Shown here: one piece after another, positions 26,601-35,169 of the stretch
Numbering within the stretch: the stretch's first letter is position 1
How the letters are laid out: the number at the start of each line of letters is the position of its first letter
NCBI GenBank assembly: GCA_033980235.1
Contig: CM067079.1
Location: 27,547,562 to 27,611,561, forward strand
DNA: 64,000 bases
Direction: 5' to 3'
Source of the DNA: Diadema setosum
Lineage: Eukaryota; Echinodermata; Echinoidea; Diadematoida; Diadematidae
Notes under the pieces: model-generated
What the model saw: only the letters and a program-made list of their open reading frames with translations
The model's database searches: none
Told to the model about the DNA's origin: nothing
Made by a program: the position numbers and the translations under genes

Positions 26601-29600
26601 GACCTGACAAGCCTAACTGATCTGTAAGTAAATGGAAAGAGAGGAAATATTATACTGACGATAAGTTAATGATTGAGGGATATCTTTCGGTTCCAAAACA
26701 CGTGACAAGATCTTCTGCTATTCACATGTAACTTGACGTCAAAAGTGTCACCCATTTAGAATGTTTGCTAAACACATTACCAAGAACAACAACCACCACA
26801 ACAGAAACAACAGCAACAGCAACAACAACAACAAAGAAGCAGTTAACTTCATTTGAATCAATGGCAGTGAAAGCATACTCCAAATTTACAATTTCAAGTA
26901 TTGTATGTTTACGTAAGCCCCCCCCCCCCCCATACTGGAAAAAAAACACCACAGTTCCCCACAGTGTGTTAGTAGTGTGTTTACAGTGTGTTCATATCGT
27001 CGACTATGTGAAAACGCTCGAATTTAACAGTGTGAAGATGATCTCACACTGTGCTGTGGTTTTCACAGAGTGTTAACATAGTAAAGCTTGGTTTCACACT
27101 GTGACAAGATGACTCACATTGTGTTCACACTGTTAAAACGCTCGAATTTAACAGTGTGAAGAGATTTCACACTGTGTTCACAATGTGTTTTTCACACTGT
27201 GGGACACTGAGTTCTTTCCAGCAGCCCCATCCCCGCCCCCCCCCCCCCCCCCCCGGCAAAAAAAATCAACATACAACAACATAAAACAGTAAGGACAGTA
27301 TATAGAAATGTAACATCACGTAATTCTAGAAAAGATTACAAAAATTAGACGGTATCTTGACTACACAGATAGCATTACACACATTATTTGTCGCAAGTAT
27401 ACATCATAGTTACTGTAAGTTGAACACAGTGTCTGTTATGTGAGTGCGAAAAAGAATGCAGCAGGTATTATTGTATACAGGAATTAAGAATATATTATAA
27501 CAGTGCATTGGTGATGAATATAGCCCTGTATCATTTCGCGGCAACAAAACATTTATGATCTCGGTGTTTGCAATACTGATGGTGAAATTGACAACACTCG
27601 TCAGATGTATCGTGGTATAAGTCGTAGTATCACCTTATACAAATTGGATATTGCCAGTGAAAGTAGAGCCTAGTCAAGGAAATGTAGTTTTTGGATGGGT
27701 GTTATATTTTTTTATATCTTTATTCTTTTCTGCGTTAGTATTCAATAACGAATAACGTAGAATAAACAATTATCTTTCATTTGGGCCCTTTAACGTTCAC
27801 ACGAATCGTTATCGCTTTGGTTGCAGAATTTCTAAAAGCCTCAAAAGCGTTAAAACATCAACTGGACATTTTTAAAAAATTTCCACTAATAAATTACATT
27901 TATTTCTGGCCAGTTTTCTTCTGTTTGAGTTTAAATTATTTTCTAATCTGAAATTGGCACACGTTGAAGAAGGCCGACGATTTTGTTTGTATCTCAAAGC
28001 GTGATTTTTTTAAAACTCTACATTTGTATATGTGCACTTAGGTTTTTTGTTATCTCTCTCCAATGACATTTATGAGCAGGGCATTGACATCAGAGATGCC
28101 ATGTCATGGTGACAAAGGAATCCTGCATCTACTAGTAACTTCTCCAGGAGCATAATGGTTAATAGTTTGACATTTCTGCAGCACTTCGGAATGAAACACA
28201 ATTCTACCTCTTATTTTTTCCATGTAGAATCCTTCGAAGGAACCGCATTAGTCACATTGAGGCTGGAGCAATGCGAGGGCTAGACAAGATAATAGGGGTG
28301 TAAGTATTAATCCTTTAGCGTATTTTTTTTCCTTTGATTTTTTACATCACATATTTTATTCTCACAGTCACCAAGAAGTTTAACTATATGTGACAAACAC
28401 TCCTTGAGCTTCATTGGCTGCCTGTGCAACGCAGAGTGCAGTGTAAATTCTTCCTGCTTACTTATAAGGCTCTCCATAACTTGTCTCCTGGCTACGTGTC
28501 TGCACTTATCAGTGTACGACATCGATAACAAGGACTACGTTGTACTGGCCTGACTCTCCATGTTCCCAATACCCGCCTAAAAATGTATGGGGAAAGGGCC
28601 TTCTCTTTTGTTGCGCCACGTCTGTGGAACTTTCTGCCAGTTCCGTTTCGGAATTGCAACAGCCTCAATACCTTCAAATCTGAACTGAAGACCAACTTTG
28701 TATTAATGTGTGACACATTGTGAAAGCCGGGCGCCTTTGATTTTTTTTTTTGTATAAATGACTCCATGTGAATGCTGTTTTATCATCATCATCATCATCA
28801 TCATCATCGTCATCATCATCATCATCATCATCATCATTTTTCATACTCTCATGGGTACGTACGTGAATTGCATTAAGTAGCAGTAATTTATGCAAGGCAT
28901 GTATCGAAGTTAAATACTCATTTGACCTTCAACGTCACTGGACGTGTCATCACAGACATTTTCTAAACGTTTTGCCTGTAAACATGACCTGTCTATACGC
29001 TTAAGGAGACATCACACACCTGTGTGACACTTCCTTGGTATGCCTTTATATGCATCAGTTCAAAAATTTTAACTTGATAGGTAATGCACGTCGAATCTTT
29101 GTGAATTACATTGTGTGTCTGTACTTAACTTTTTAGAGCTTGCGAGTAGACGACTTGTTACACATGGTGAGCAAGTACGTTTTCTCGAAAATGTTGAGAT
29201 ATATTTTTCCTGCAAATACAGTTACATCCGTGTTTGCTCTTTAAGGTGAAATTTTATATGGGGATGACATGTCACGATGTTCGAAAGTCGCATACTACTG
29301 GTAAGCCTGAGTATGCCAACAGACGTGAGTTTTCATTATTGTACTACCGAATGGAGTGAATAATAAAACCCAAACCATTAAATCATTCCGACGCTAATGT
29401 CCTTTTAACTATATCTAATTGACTTGCAGCCAGTTACAAACTCACAGCGTGCACTTATGGCCCAAAAGGGTACGTGAACCGGTAATAATCGTTACAATTC
29501 AAATGTTTAATGAAAGTGGTTTTCACTGTAACAATATATAAGGGTAACGGTCTTGAGCTTTAATATCTTCGGAATATTTTCGCGAGTCATGTGAAAAGAT

Positions 29601-30770
29601 GTGTATGCGTCGCAGTGGAGGCAATTTTATTTAACGAAGGCCGGGGTAGCGGGGGACGGTAATACCGTATAATAGGCGAAACGATTATACCCTCGCGGGT
29701 GAAAATAGCGCCCGAAGCTACACATTATGGCCGTATACGTAGTCATATTTTTTTTTCGTGTCAGTGGGTGGGGGAGACACCATCGAGAGAGTGCAATGAC
29801 CGAGCGAGGGTAGAGTGAGGGGGTATCTCTAAGCCTCACGAGGAAGCTTGCACATTATTTTTTGAATAAGACCTCAGTGCCCACTTGAAAAAAAAAAAGA
29901 AGAAAAAAAAACAGTGTTAATGGCTAAACCGTAAAATCCGTTACCTTTTGGTCTGCGTGTGCGTCTTCACTGTGTACTAGTAGGCTGTGGTTTGTCGAGC
30001 AGAGGGGGAAGATGTGGAGCATAATATGCATGGAAATTTTCCAGTCGAAAAGTAAAGAAAAAAATACTCAGGGACGATTTGAATGGCTAAATCGTGGTAT
30101 CTGTCATCTGCTGTTTTGCGGGCGGGGGGGGGGAGGAGGATGGTCTTCTGTTTTTCTGTATATTTTGACCTGAAATTCAACGACCTGGTGCACACCTTCG
30201 GTGTACTACATGGACATTTTTCAATTTAACAAAAAAATCAAGCACATATTGTTAAGTAGATTCGTGGAATTGGGGACACATCCCTTTAAACGCCCCCCCC
30301 CCCCCAATCGCCGCTAATGTCTACATTAATGATTCGTAGACAGAAAACAATATTTCAGATGGATGTCACTAGCCATGATTGTGAACTTTTGCTCGATGTG
30401 AAAATTTTCCTTTAAATATTTTCCTGCAGGTCTTTCACCGGGAATGCGATCACCGAACTCCGTAGAGGCATGCTCGACGGACTGTCGGCAGTTGCCTGGA
30501 TGTAAGCACAACGTATGAATTAAGTGTGTGTATGTGTGTGTGGGCGTCTCTGTGTGTGCTTGTTACAATAATGTATAATTTGATTCTAAACGAATATGAC
30601 ATGAATGTTTATATACACAGGCAAGCATTTTTTCACCAGTCATTCAATTGCTATACTCTCGTGAGGAGTCTGCGCCATTGAGTGTTTTTACAAATTTTAT
30701 GGCGATATACAAATTCTTTGGATCGTCATCATCGTGACAAGTACACAAGCACAAAAACAGACACACACTC

Positions 30771-30810
<40 letters not shown>

Positions 30811-33800
30811 TTATTATATATGTGAATACAGTTATATGTTAAGACTTAAGTTTAAAAACTGACATATCTATTTTTATCAACTTGCGATATTTGAGATTGA
30901 AATCGCTATAAAGGAATAATTAGAATATATGTGATAATTTTGATAATTCAAATTACTTCTGTTATAAAGCGAGTGAAGTATCATCGAAAAGATGTAATTT
31001 TCAGCATATTTGGCGACCTTTCTTCAAAACTGAACTTTTGTTCATTTTTTTTTTGCGTTCAAAGTCTTTGTGTGTTTATATCTAAATGTATATAATATGT
31101 ATATTTATGTATATAGACACACATAGGTATAAGTTGAATTATATATATATATGCTTTATTTTATGAGAGCTTGTGTCAGTGGATAAAGCGGGAGGGAGTG
31201 CAATAAACCATCAGTGTATTGTTTTTGTCATGCATGCTTGTGTATTATGTTAACAACGTGATGGTTATACGCTACAGTCAGTATGCTTGGTGAACTGAAT
31301 TTAAAGAAAAAAAAGAGAAAGTTTGATATACTTGAATGTTGATCGATGGTTAACCGAGTAAAAATGAAAAAATAATAGGAGAAATACGGAATGCGACACT
31401 GCCACTGTAAGACGGAAGAGAGAAATACACTTGGTGAAAAGGGTCCAGTGTCAGTTTAAAGCAGGTCATCGAAATATTTTCTCTTGTCTGTTCAACAGTT
31501 CATTCCAGCGGAATCCACTCTCCTACATCGAGCCGGGGACCTTCGATAATACACCGGAAATAACACATCTGTAAGTTCTGTCGGAGCACGTGACTGAACA
31601 ACTTTGTGAATTCATTTAAGGGAATTTGTGTGTAGAACCTTATTTGACCAGGTAATATAAAAACAAACAAACAACAACAACAGGTAGCTAAGTACTGATT
31701 AAGGCACTATGCTATTGAAGACAAAAAAAAAAAACACCAACACCTTGTGTTTGAAGATCACCGATAGTTTTAGAACGCATCAGTTTTAAAAAGCAAACAA
31801 AACAAGTTTTTTATTATCTATTTTTTGAATTAGCAGTGAAATTCTCAGAAAAGCAATTACGTAAGAAGCAGTTTTTTTTTTTTCCCTGAAAGGCAGCGTG
31901 GACATGGTGGAAATGGGTATATCAATTATATTAGCAATCAAACTTTTGTGCGTAAGCACATGATAGATGTCGGAGATGTTATTGAAGCTTCTAGTACTTT
32001 TCTAACCCACATATCAAGACATCGTTGTCTGTGCAATATTATTGATATCAATTGGCCTGTCAAGTCTACGCTAAGTTCCACTAATCTTTCTCAACGACAA
32101 CATAATACATTGCTAGCAGACTTTTTGTTTTTACAAATAACACAGTAAAATCTGAGCCTACAGCATTATTTGCTTCGGGTTCTTTAGAAATCATTAGAAG
32201 ACGTTGACAATGTGCTTGATTTGTAATGTGGTTGAATATGATTCTCTCACATGACTGTCCACTCGCGTTTGGCCTCTAAAGCATGCAGGGAATGATGTTA
32301 ACCCTTTAGCAACTGAAGATTCTATAATGGCCTATTGTTCCCTGGAAGGTTCAGCAATATAATCACGCTCATTTTGACAGCTTTCTAAATTATGCAAAAT
32401 AGCACACTGCATGTTTATTTTTGTCTATTATAAATTATGTTTACTTGAAAGCCTATTAAGACTTTGCCAAGAGACTTGTGTGTCACAGAAATAATTCTGA
32501 TCTACTTTTGTTGACCTTTGACCTCTTTAGATTTACGTAATTATTCTATATGTAAGCAACAAAAAATAGTAAAACATAAAACTATAAAAATGCGGACGGG
32601 CAGTTTCGGGCGGTTGAGGGATTAATCTGATGGACGGTTTCGGGCGGTTCAGTTTCGAATGGGTTAAGCCCCTGTTGCCATGAACCACGATAATCAATTC
32701 GTGACTATACCGTATGTCCATTTTTTTTTTCAACGGGACCCTCCGTGATGATAACTTTGAAAGAGGTGAATCAATCCAAATATAATTTCAGTGTGTGAAA
32801 CTATAACTCATTGCCCACATCATACAGAAAATCCCATCCGATTTGTTTCAGTGGTCGAAGAGAAATAAGGTATTTGTAGAGCATGTCAGGAATCTCTTCC
32901 CTCAAAATTCCGGCTGTTGTGTTCACACATTAGCATGCAGTTCCAAGAGCATCCAAGTGCTAAATTTGGAAGAATCGGACTCATGCCATGCTTTACAACA
33001 ATCCACATTTCTCTGTGACCGCTTGACCAATAGAGCTAAGATGTTATGTTTTAAGACGCTGAAGTTGCATTTAGACAGTTTAAGTCATATTGGGAGTTAT
33101 TAATACGAAAATCCCATTGTATTTTTGGGACATACTATACACCACGTGACTCTCTTGTTATTCCTCACTCCAGGAGTCTGATCGAGACGGAGTTGGACCA
33201 CCTGGAACCCGACATGTTCAGAGGAATAACAAAACTCAAAACGCTGTGAGTACAATCTTTTCTTCTTCTTTTTTTCTTTGCCTCAGTAGTTCAAAGCCGA
33301 TCAAAGGATGTACGACGTACCAAAATGAGAGTGTGAATTGCTTTCAGGTAATAATCTCCAAAGCACTAAAATAAAGATAAAATGACACATTGTGTGTGAG
33401 AAGGACAAAAGAAGATGTCAGTGAAGGAATATACAAATCGGGTGAGTATGAATGACATATGTTCAAAAGAAGAAGACAGTGTTGTCTACCTTGTCACTCA
33501 TAAATCAAAATAGTTATGAGCAACGAGCTTTTAGCTTCGAGTTTTATGTATTCGGGTCACTTCATTCGTTCTAATGATTAGCTTTCCCCTTTCTTTCTTT
33601 ACGTTTATCTGTCTGCCTTTCTGTCTCCCTCCCCCTCCCCCTCTCTCTGTTTGAATAATGTGCGAGACATTTTAGATATAAGCAACTTGTTATCAGTTCT
33701 TGAGTCTCCTGTGAAAATGGATGATAAATGTAATATTGCTCCTATTTGACAGTCTAGTACAATCATTGGAGTTGGAAAAGTCTGAACTGAAAATATTCGA

Positions 33801-35169
33801 GTTACATCTCAAAACTTTACATATTAGTCTTAATTTTTTGCAAGATTCAATGATGACAAATATCCAGTTCCTGCTGTCGGAAGTCCACACTCAGCACTGC
33901 TCAGGACTTGCTTTTACAGAGTCAGTGGCAATTTATTTGTTCTTTTCCCAAATAAAGTTGAAGGGAATTGCATGCTTTGTCACAATCATCGAACCAGAGC
34001 AAGAAACGAAGCGCCCTCTCTGCTTCACACAACACAGGTCGACAGACGACTACCGTCTTTGCTGCCTATTCAGTAACACCACCAAGTGCTCTGCCGGGAG
34101 CCGTTCGGCCCTGGATTCCTGTCACAGGCTCATGCCTAACACTGTCTTACGGATTGCTATGTGGATACTGGGTTTTAGCGCCCTCATTGGTAACTCGATG
34201 GTGCTATTCATCAGATGCAACAACAGAAGAGATAAACGGCAGCACGAGCAGCCGTTCTTCATCACAAACCTTGCCATAGCCGACTGGATGATGGGTGTCT
34301 TCATGATCATTGTAGCTTCAGCAGACTTGTACTACGGACACTACTATTACCTCAGGGCTACGGCATGGCGAGAGTCCGGGCTCTGTGCATTCGCGAGCTT
34401 CTTGGCAGTCCTGTCGAGCGAGAGTTCTGTGTTCCTGCTCGCAATAATCACCTTCGACCGGTTCGTTAGTGTCGTCTTTCCCTTCGGAAGACTTAGATTC
34501 CACGGTTCGTCAGCTCGTGTGTGCGTCACCGTCACGTGGGTAATCACCCTGATTCTCAGCACAGTGCCAATCATTGTGGGGGTCTTTCTCCCGAACTTCT
34601 ACGGCTTGTCGGATGTCTGCATCGGACTGCCACTCAGTACCGACGAATCTCGGGAAGGGACCTTGGAGTGGTCACGTGAGCAAGGCCTCACCATCTACGT
34701 ACCGTCTGAGGGAGGGAGCATGCAACCAGCGTGGATCTACTCCATTGTTCTATTCCTTGGGATCAACCTTATCCTGTTCCTCTTCATCCTGGTGTGTTAC
34801 ATCATCATATTCGTCAACGTCCGTAGATCTACCAAGGCCATGGGCACCTCGCGTCACGCGAGTTCCGCGCGGGATCAGGAGATCAAACTGGCGGCAAAGA
34901 TGGCTGTGATCGTCGGGACGGACTTCTGTTGCTGGATGCCGGTCATCATCATGGGGATCCTAAGCCAGACTAGCCTCGTCGAGTTGCCTGTCTCCCTCTA
35001 TGCCTGGTGCGCCGTCTTTATCCTCCCAATCAACGCCTCTTTGAATCCTTACCTCTACACTTTCGTGGAATACTTTGGAAAGAACAAGTCGAAGACGCAG
35101 CAGTCGTCGATTACCACCTGTTCAACCATCGACCATGAGACGCGGCACTACCAAAGTACAAAAATGTGA
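6636..35169 (+). CDS. Span of multi-exon LDLa-LRR G-protein-coupled receptor (GRL101/relaxin-receptor-like, LGR type C)
   Basis: This entry is the span of one gene; the exons are listed separately. Order: two LDLa exons, LRR N-cap exon, a possible divergent LRR exon, eleven 72-bp LRR exons, one 1132-bp hinge+7TM exon. All junctions are GT/AG and phase-compatible (1,1 then 2 throughout), giving about 790 codons from the first visible exon to the TGA at 35167-35169. Known of the family: type C LGRs carry LDLa modules in front of LRRs and a rhodopsin-like 7TM domain, and vertebrate members bind relaxin/INSL peptides. TM3 ends in DRF rather than the EKY I associate with vertebrate RXFPs, so I favour the GRL101-like branch. 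The ligand is unknown. The signal peptide is not in the confirmed exons. Introns are 0.5-5.7 kb and rich in transposable elements. I am sure of the class, less sure of the subfamily. Confidence 0.9.
6882..7038. repeat. CAGTGGCGGATCCAG-ended MITE (hAT-like ends)
   Basis: Begins CAGTGGCGGATCCAGAGGG and ends CTGGATCTGCCCCTG, imperfect terminal inverted repeats of about 15 bp. GC-rich ends surround an AT/poly-G centre. Such CAGTGGCGGATCC ends are common on hAT-type MITEs. I see no clear 8-bp target duplication. A related single end (CCGCCAGTG) occurs near 54002-54012. Confidence 0.65.
8002..8070 (+). repeat. tRNA-like SINE head or tRNA pseudogene
   Basis: A-box-like TGGTCCAGTGG (8008-8018) and B box GTTCGAATCC (8053-8062), with tRNA-like spacing and a T-rich tract about 20 bases after. 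The acceptor stem does not pair convincingly, so this is not a functional tRNA. Confidence 0.55.
9615..11530. repeat. Region with dispersed CAGATACGTTACC motif
   Basis: The 13-mer CAGATACGTTACC or a 1-2 base variant occurs at 9615, 9805, 9972, 9986, 10000, 10211, 10410, 10592, 10766 and 11142 on the plus strand, and once inverted (GGTAACGTATCTG) at 11518. Spacing is irregular (14 to about 375 bp). The sequence between is AT-rich and not obviously repeated. Origin unknown; it could be a non-autonomous transposon with many transposase-binding sites. Confidence 0.75.
12460..12585 (+). CDS. Receptor exon: LDLa module 2
   Basis: 126-bp exon after a pyrimidine-rich acceptor (ttttccccag) and before gtgagc, phase 1 on both sides. 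It encodes a complete six-cysteine LDLa: CTPDNGRC, then TCFPLSSLC, then [15 protein letters not shown]. The DG...C.DS.D.R.C tail is the calcium-site region; the final acidic residue of the usual SDE is replaced by Gln (TDQ), which could weaken calcium binding. A longer minus-strand open frame overlaps it but has no domain. In relaxin receptors the LDLa is needed for signalling, not ligand capture; whether this applies here is inference. Confidence 0.93.
12832..12861. repeat. (TA)n microsatellite
   Basis: Uninterrupted TA dinucleotide run in the intron after LDLa exon 2. Confidence 0.95.
13276..13390 (+). CDS. Receptor exon: cysteine-rich LRR N-terminal cap (LRRNT)
   Basis: 115-bp exon, entered in phase 1 and left in phase 2, so it is the adaptor between the LDLa and LRR parts. 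It reads [18 protein letters not shown], then [12 protein letters not shown], the usual cysteine cluster plus a first hydrophobic strand that caps an LRR solenoid. The donor gtacgt leaves TT, completed by the first base of the next exon to give Leu. The 5' splice site is good, and the acceptor (tttctgaaag) is acceptable. Confidence 0.88.
14179..14232. repeat. Near-perfect hairpin
   Basis: GTGCCACTTCGTGAAAATCC (14179-14198) pairs with its inverse at 14213-14232 (one extra T), with a 14-base GACC/GGTC-containing loop. A stable stem of about 20 bp inside the intron; perhaps a MITE end or a structured RNA element. Confidence 0.8.
14409..14545. repeat. (TA)n-rich tract
   Basis: Long TA/ATAC tract followed by a short GT run. 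Low-complexity open frames (Tyr-Ile repeats) on both strands are artefacts of it. Confidence 0.9.
14795..14869 (+). CDS. Candidate divergent LRR exon (75 bp)
   Basis: Flanked by a strong acceptor (ttcatactccag) and donor (gtgagtat). Its length is a multiple of three and phase 2 on both sides, so including or skipping it keeps the frame. In that frame it begins [11 protein letters not shown] and ends CQFLSRL, resembling the start and the L..L end of the neighbouring LRR exons. It has one residue more than the 24-residue units and lacks the standard LxLxxNxL spacing. A second frame is also open through it, so codon evidence is weak. It may be a real first repeat, a cassette exon, or chance. Confidence 0.5.
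15092..15194. repeat. (GT)n microsatellite
   Basis: Long interrupted GT run followed by poly-G. Cys-Val and Thr-His repeat frames here are spurious. Confidence 0.95.
15537..15770 (-). repeat. tRNA-derived SINE
   Basis: On the minus strand the element starts at about 15770 with GGGCGCTGTGGCATAGTGG, containing an A box (TGGCATAGTGG, 15753-15763), followed by a B box (GTTCAAATCC, 15710-15719), the internal RNA polymerase III promoter of a tRNA. A tRNA-unrelated body follows, ending in an (ATT)n tail at about 15537-15553. This is the usual SINE2 architecture. It lies in an intron in antisense orientation. Confidence 0.75.
16008..16268. repeat. Foldback inverted repeat, about 260 bp
   Basis: The left arm (AAATGGCTGAGATATC near 16089, AAAGTGATCCTAATA near 16111) reappears inverted at about 16150-16205 (TATAGGATCGCTTTG, ATATCTCAGCCATTTC). 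The arms continue outward through ATTCCTAGAGG / CCTTAGAATT. The loop near 16130 is short. It looks like a decayed MITE inside the intron; no coding capacity. Confidence 0.7.
17908..17979 (+). CDS. Receptor exon: LRR unit (72 bp)
   Basis: Exactly 24 codons, phase 2 on both sides, between tctttacag and gtaagc. It encodes [14 protein letters not shown] and ends NLTSLRTL, a typical-class LRR (LxLxxNxI with Phe in the convex part). Two N-glycosylation sequons (NIS, NLT) are visible. Confidence 0.93.
19271..19342 (+). CDS. Receptor exon: LRR unit (72 bp)
   Basis: 24 codons, phase 2/2, between ctttcacag and gtgagt. It begins [15 protein letters not shown] and ends GLGNLLRL, a near-consensus LRR with the asparagine ladder position intact. 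Confidence 0.94.
20491..20562 (+). CDS. Receptor exon: LRR unit (72 bp)
   Basis: 24 codons, phase 2/2, between ctatttccag and gtaagt. It begins [15 protein letters not shown] and ends LTSLQNL. It includes the LP pair common in extracellular LRRs. A (TA)n microsatellite follows shortly after the donor. Confidence 0.94.
20592..20675. repeat. (TA)n microsatellite
   Basis: Pure TA runs broken by ATAC/ATGT, just after the donor of the LRR exon at 20491. Confidence 0.95.
21632..21703 (+). CDS. Receptor exon: LRR unit (72 bp)
   Basis: 24 codons, phase 2/2, between tctttgcag and gtaagc. It begins [15 protein letters not shown] and ends LPRLQIL. Canonical LxxNxL core. Confidence 0.94.
22233..22304 (+). 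CDS. Receptor exon: LRR unit (72 bp)
   Basis: 24 codons, phase 2/2, between tcttattag and gtaagt. It begins [15 protein letters not shown] and ends GLYELAEL. Confidence 0.93.
23027..23098 (+). CDS. Receptor exon: LRR unit (72 bp)
   Basis: 24 codons, phase 2/2, between gtttttag and gtaagt. It begins [15 protein letters not shown] and ends LPNLVWL. The intron after it is the most transposon-laden of the gene (mariner-ended palindrome and Penelope-like element). Confidence 0.93.
23215..23831. mobile_element. 617-bp palindromic MITE with mariner-type ends
   Basis: It starts CAGGGTGGCCCAAAAAG and ends with the inverse CTTTTTGGGCCACCCTG, both flanked by TA, the Tc1/mariner target duplication. Nearly the whole element is an inverted repeat: ATGCATGAACCAAA in the right half matches an inverted copy in the left half, and the arms reach almost to the centre (GAGAATTCGGCTTG / AAGCCGAATTCTC). 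Short open frames occur in both arms but no transposase is recognisable. The family assignment rests on the ends and TA only. Confidence 0.8.
24698..24727 (-). ncRNA. Hammerhead-ribozyme-like core in Penelope terminal arm (left copy)
   Basis: On the minus strand the arm reads CTGATGA-AGCGTCC-AGGATC-GGACGT-GAAA, identical in the core to the right copy. It is preceded by CAGTAACTG, whose ACTG can pair with CAGT 3' of the core, a candidate helix I/III arrangement. This arm is at the 3' end of the coding frame, where Penelope hammerheads usually sit. Exact helix boundaries are not settled from reading alone. Confidence 0.62.
24724..25599 (-). pseudogene. Penelope-like RT C-terminus + GIY-YIG endonuclease (5'-truncated)
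   Basis: 291-codon open frame. Residues 1-55 are the end of the reverse transcriptase ([41 protein letters not shown]), a pattern typical of Penelope RTs. Further on comes the GIY-YIG nuclease: VYAIQC at about residue 161, YIGETKQPL about a dozen residues later, the catalytic-type Arg/His in KRLYQHR, and Cys residues between the two halves as in Penelope endonucleases. The catalytic YxDD part of the RT is missing, so this copy cannot be active. The first Met is arbitrary: the frame stays open for a few codons upstream (YRLAFLDCL), up to the inverted-arm junction. It has no role in the receptor. Confidence 0.88.
25667..25696 (+). ncRNA. Hammerhead-ribozyme-like core in Penelope terminal arm (right copy)
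   Basis: Reads CTGATGA, then AGCGTCC, a short loop AGGATC, GGACGT, then GAAA. The two invariant core boxes are joined by a helix II that pairs GCGTCC with GGACGT (one G.U). Penelope-like elements are known to carry hammerhead motifs in their terminal repeats. Helix III looks short or imperfect (downstream CAGTC could supply the cleavage site), and helix I is uncertain because nine bases are deleted just 5' of the core. Activity unproven. Confidence 0.6.
26552..26623 (+). CDS. Receptor exon: LRR unit (72 bp)
   Basis: 24 codons, phase 2/2, between tatctaacag and gtaagt. It begins [15 protein letters not shown] (sequon NGT) and ends DLTSLTDL. Confidence 0.94.
26961..27206. repeat. CACACTGTG/CACAGTGTG-rich block
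   Basis: The 9-mer CACACTGTG and its complement recur many times. A 27-bp unit (AAAACGCTCG followed by AATTTAACAGTGTGAAGA) occurs at about 27011-27037 and again at 27135-27161. Poly-C tracts bound the block. Probably a non-autonomous DNA element or its subterminal repeats. Confidence 0.6.
28228..28299 (+). CDS. Receptor exon: LRR unit (72 bp)
   Basis: 24 codons, phase 2/2, between tccatgtag and gtaagt. It begins [15 protein letters not shown] and ends GLDKIIG; the split last codon gives Val rather than Leu. Confidence 0.93.
28400..28723 (+). pseudogene. CR1-like LINE ORF2 C-terminal remnant
   Basis: Reads [27 protein letters not shown], a stop codon, then [19 protein letters not shown] and FKSELKTNF, the conserved C-terminus of CR1-type non-LTR retrotransposon polyproteins. 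It contains an internal TAA and lacks the reverse transcriptase core. An (ATC)n tract at 28782-28836 follows and may mark the 3' end. It lies in an intron, in sense orientation. Confidence 0.85.
28782..28836. repeat. (ATC)n microsatellite
   Basis: Almost pure ATC/CAT trinucleotide run with one CGT interruption, directly downstream of a LINE remnant. Confidence 0.95.
30430..30501 (+). CDS. Receptor exon: LRR unit (72 bp)
   Basis: 24 codons, phase 2/2, between tttcctgcag and gtaagc. It begins [15 protein letters not shown] and ends GLSAVAW plus a split ATT (Ile). Confidence 0.93.
30774..30820. repeat. (TA)n microsatellite
   Basis: TA run in the intron between the LRR exons at 30430 and 31499; otherwise that intron shows nothing recognisable. 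Confidence 0.9.
31499..31570 (+). CDS. Receptor exon: LRR unit (72 bp)
   Basis: 24 codons, phase 2/2, between gttcaacag and gtaagt. It begins [15 protein letters not shown] and ends NTPEITHL. Confidence 0.93.
33174..33245 (+). CDS. Receptor exon: last LRR unit (72 bp)
   Basis: 24 codons, phase 2/2, between ctcactccag and gtgagt. It begins [15 protein letters not shown] and ends ITKLKTL. Thr replaces the usual Asn of the ladder, as often happens in capping repeats next to the hinge. It splices in frame to 34038. Confidence 0.92.
34038..35169 (+). CDS. Receptor exon: hinge, 7TM domain and C-tail
   Basis: 1132 bp, entered in phase 2 (CT|G, Leu) after tcacacaacacag, ending TGA at 35167; 376 residues. 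Hinge: DDYRLCC at residue 3, TTKC, DSC. TM1 has GN (51-52). TM2 has NLAIAD (77-82). Cys116 (start of TM3) and Cys194 (ECL2) form the expected disulphide. TM3 ends DRF (140-142), followed by the FPF of ICL2. TM4 has W167, TM5 runs about 234-258, TM6 has TDFCCWMP (294-301, the LGR-type TDxxCW.P), and TM7 has [14 protein letters not shown] with NPxxY at 336-340. The tail is short (~34 residues) and Ser/Thr-rich. The single exon for all seven helices is usual for this group. The open frame runs on upstream to 33721, but that stretch is intron: it lacks LRR features and the splice phase fits only at 34038. Confidence 0.95.

Noticed and set aside
27827..27900. Acceptor-like ggttgcag followed by an open stretch, possible extra LRR exon
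   Set aside because: An in-frame TAA appears before any donor in the required phase, and no LRR pattern.
29430..29468. Exon-like segment between gacttgcag and gtacgt
   Set aside because: 39 bp, no LRR residues, and the neighbouring confirmed exons join without it.
34318..34909. Other frames overlapping the 7TM exon
   Set aside because: No domains; the plus-strand 376-residue frame contains all GPCR motifs.
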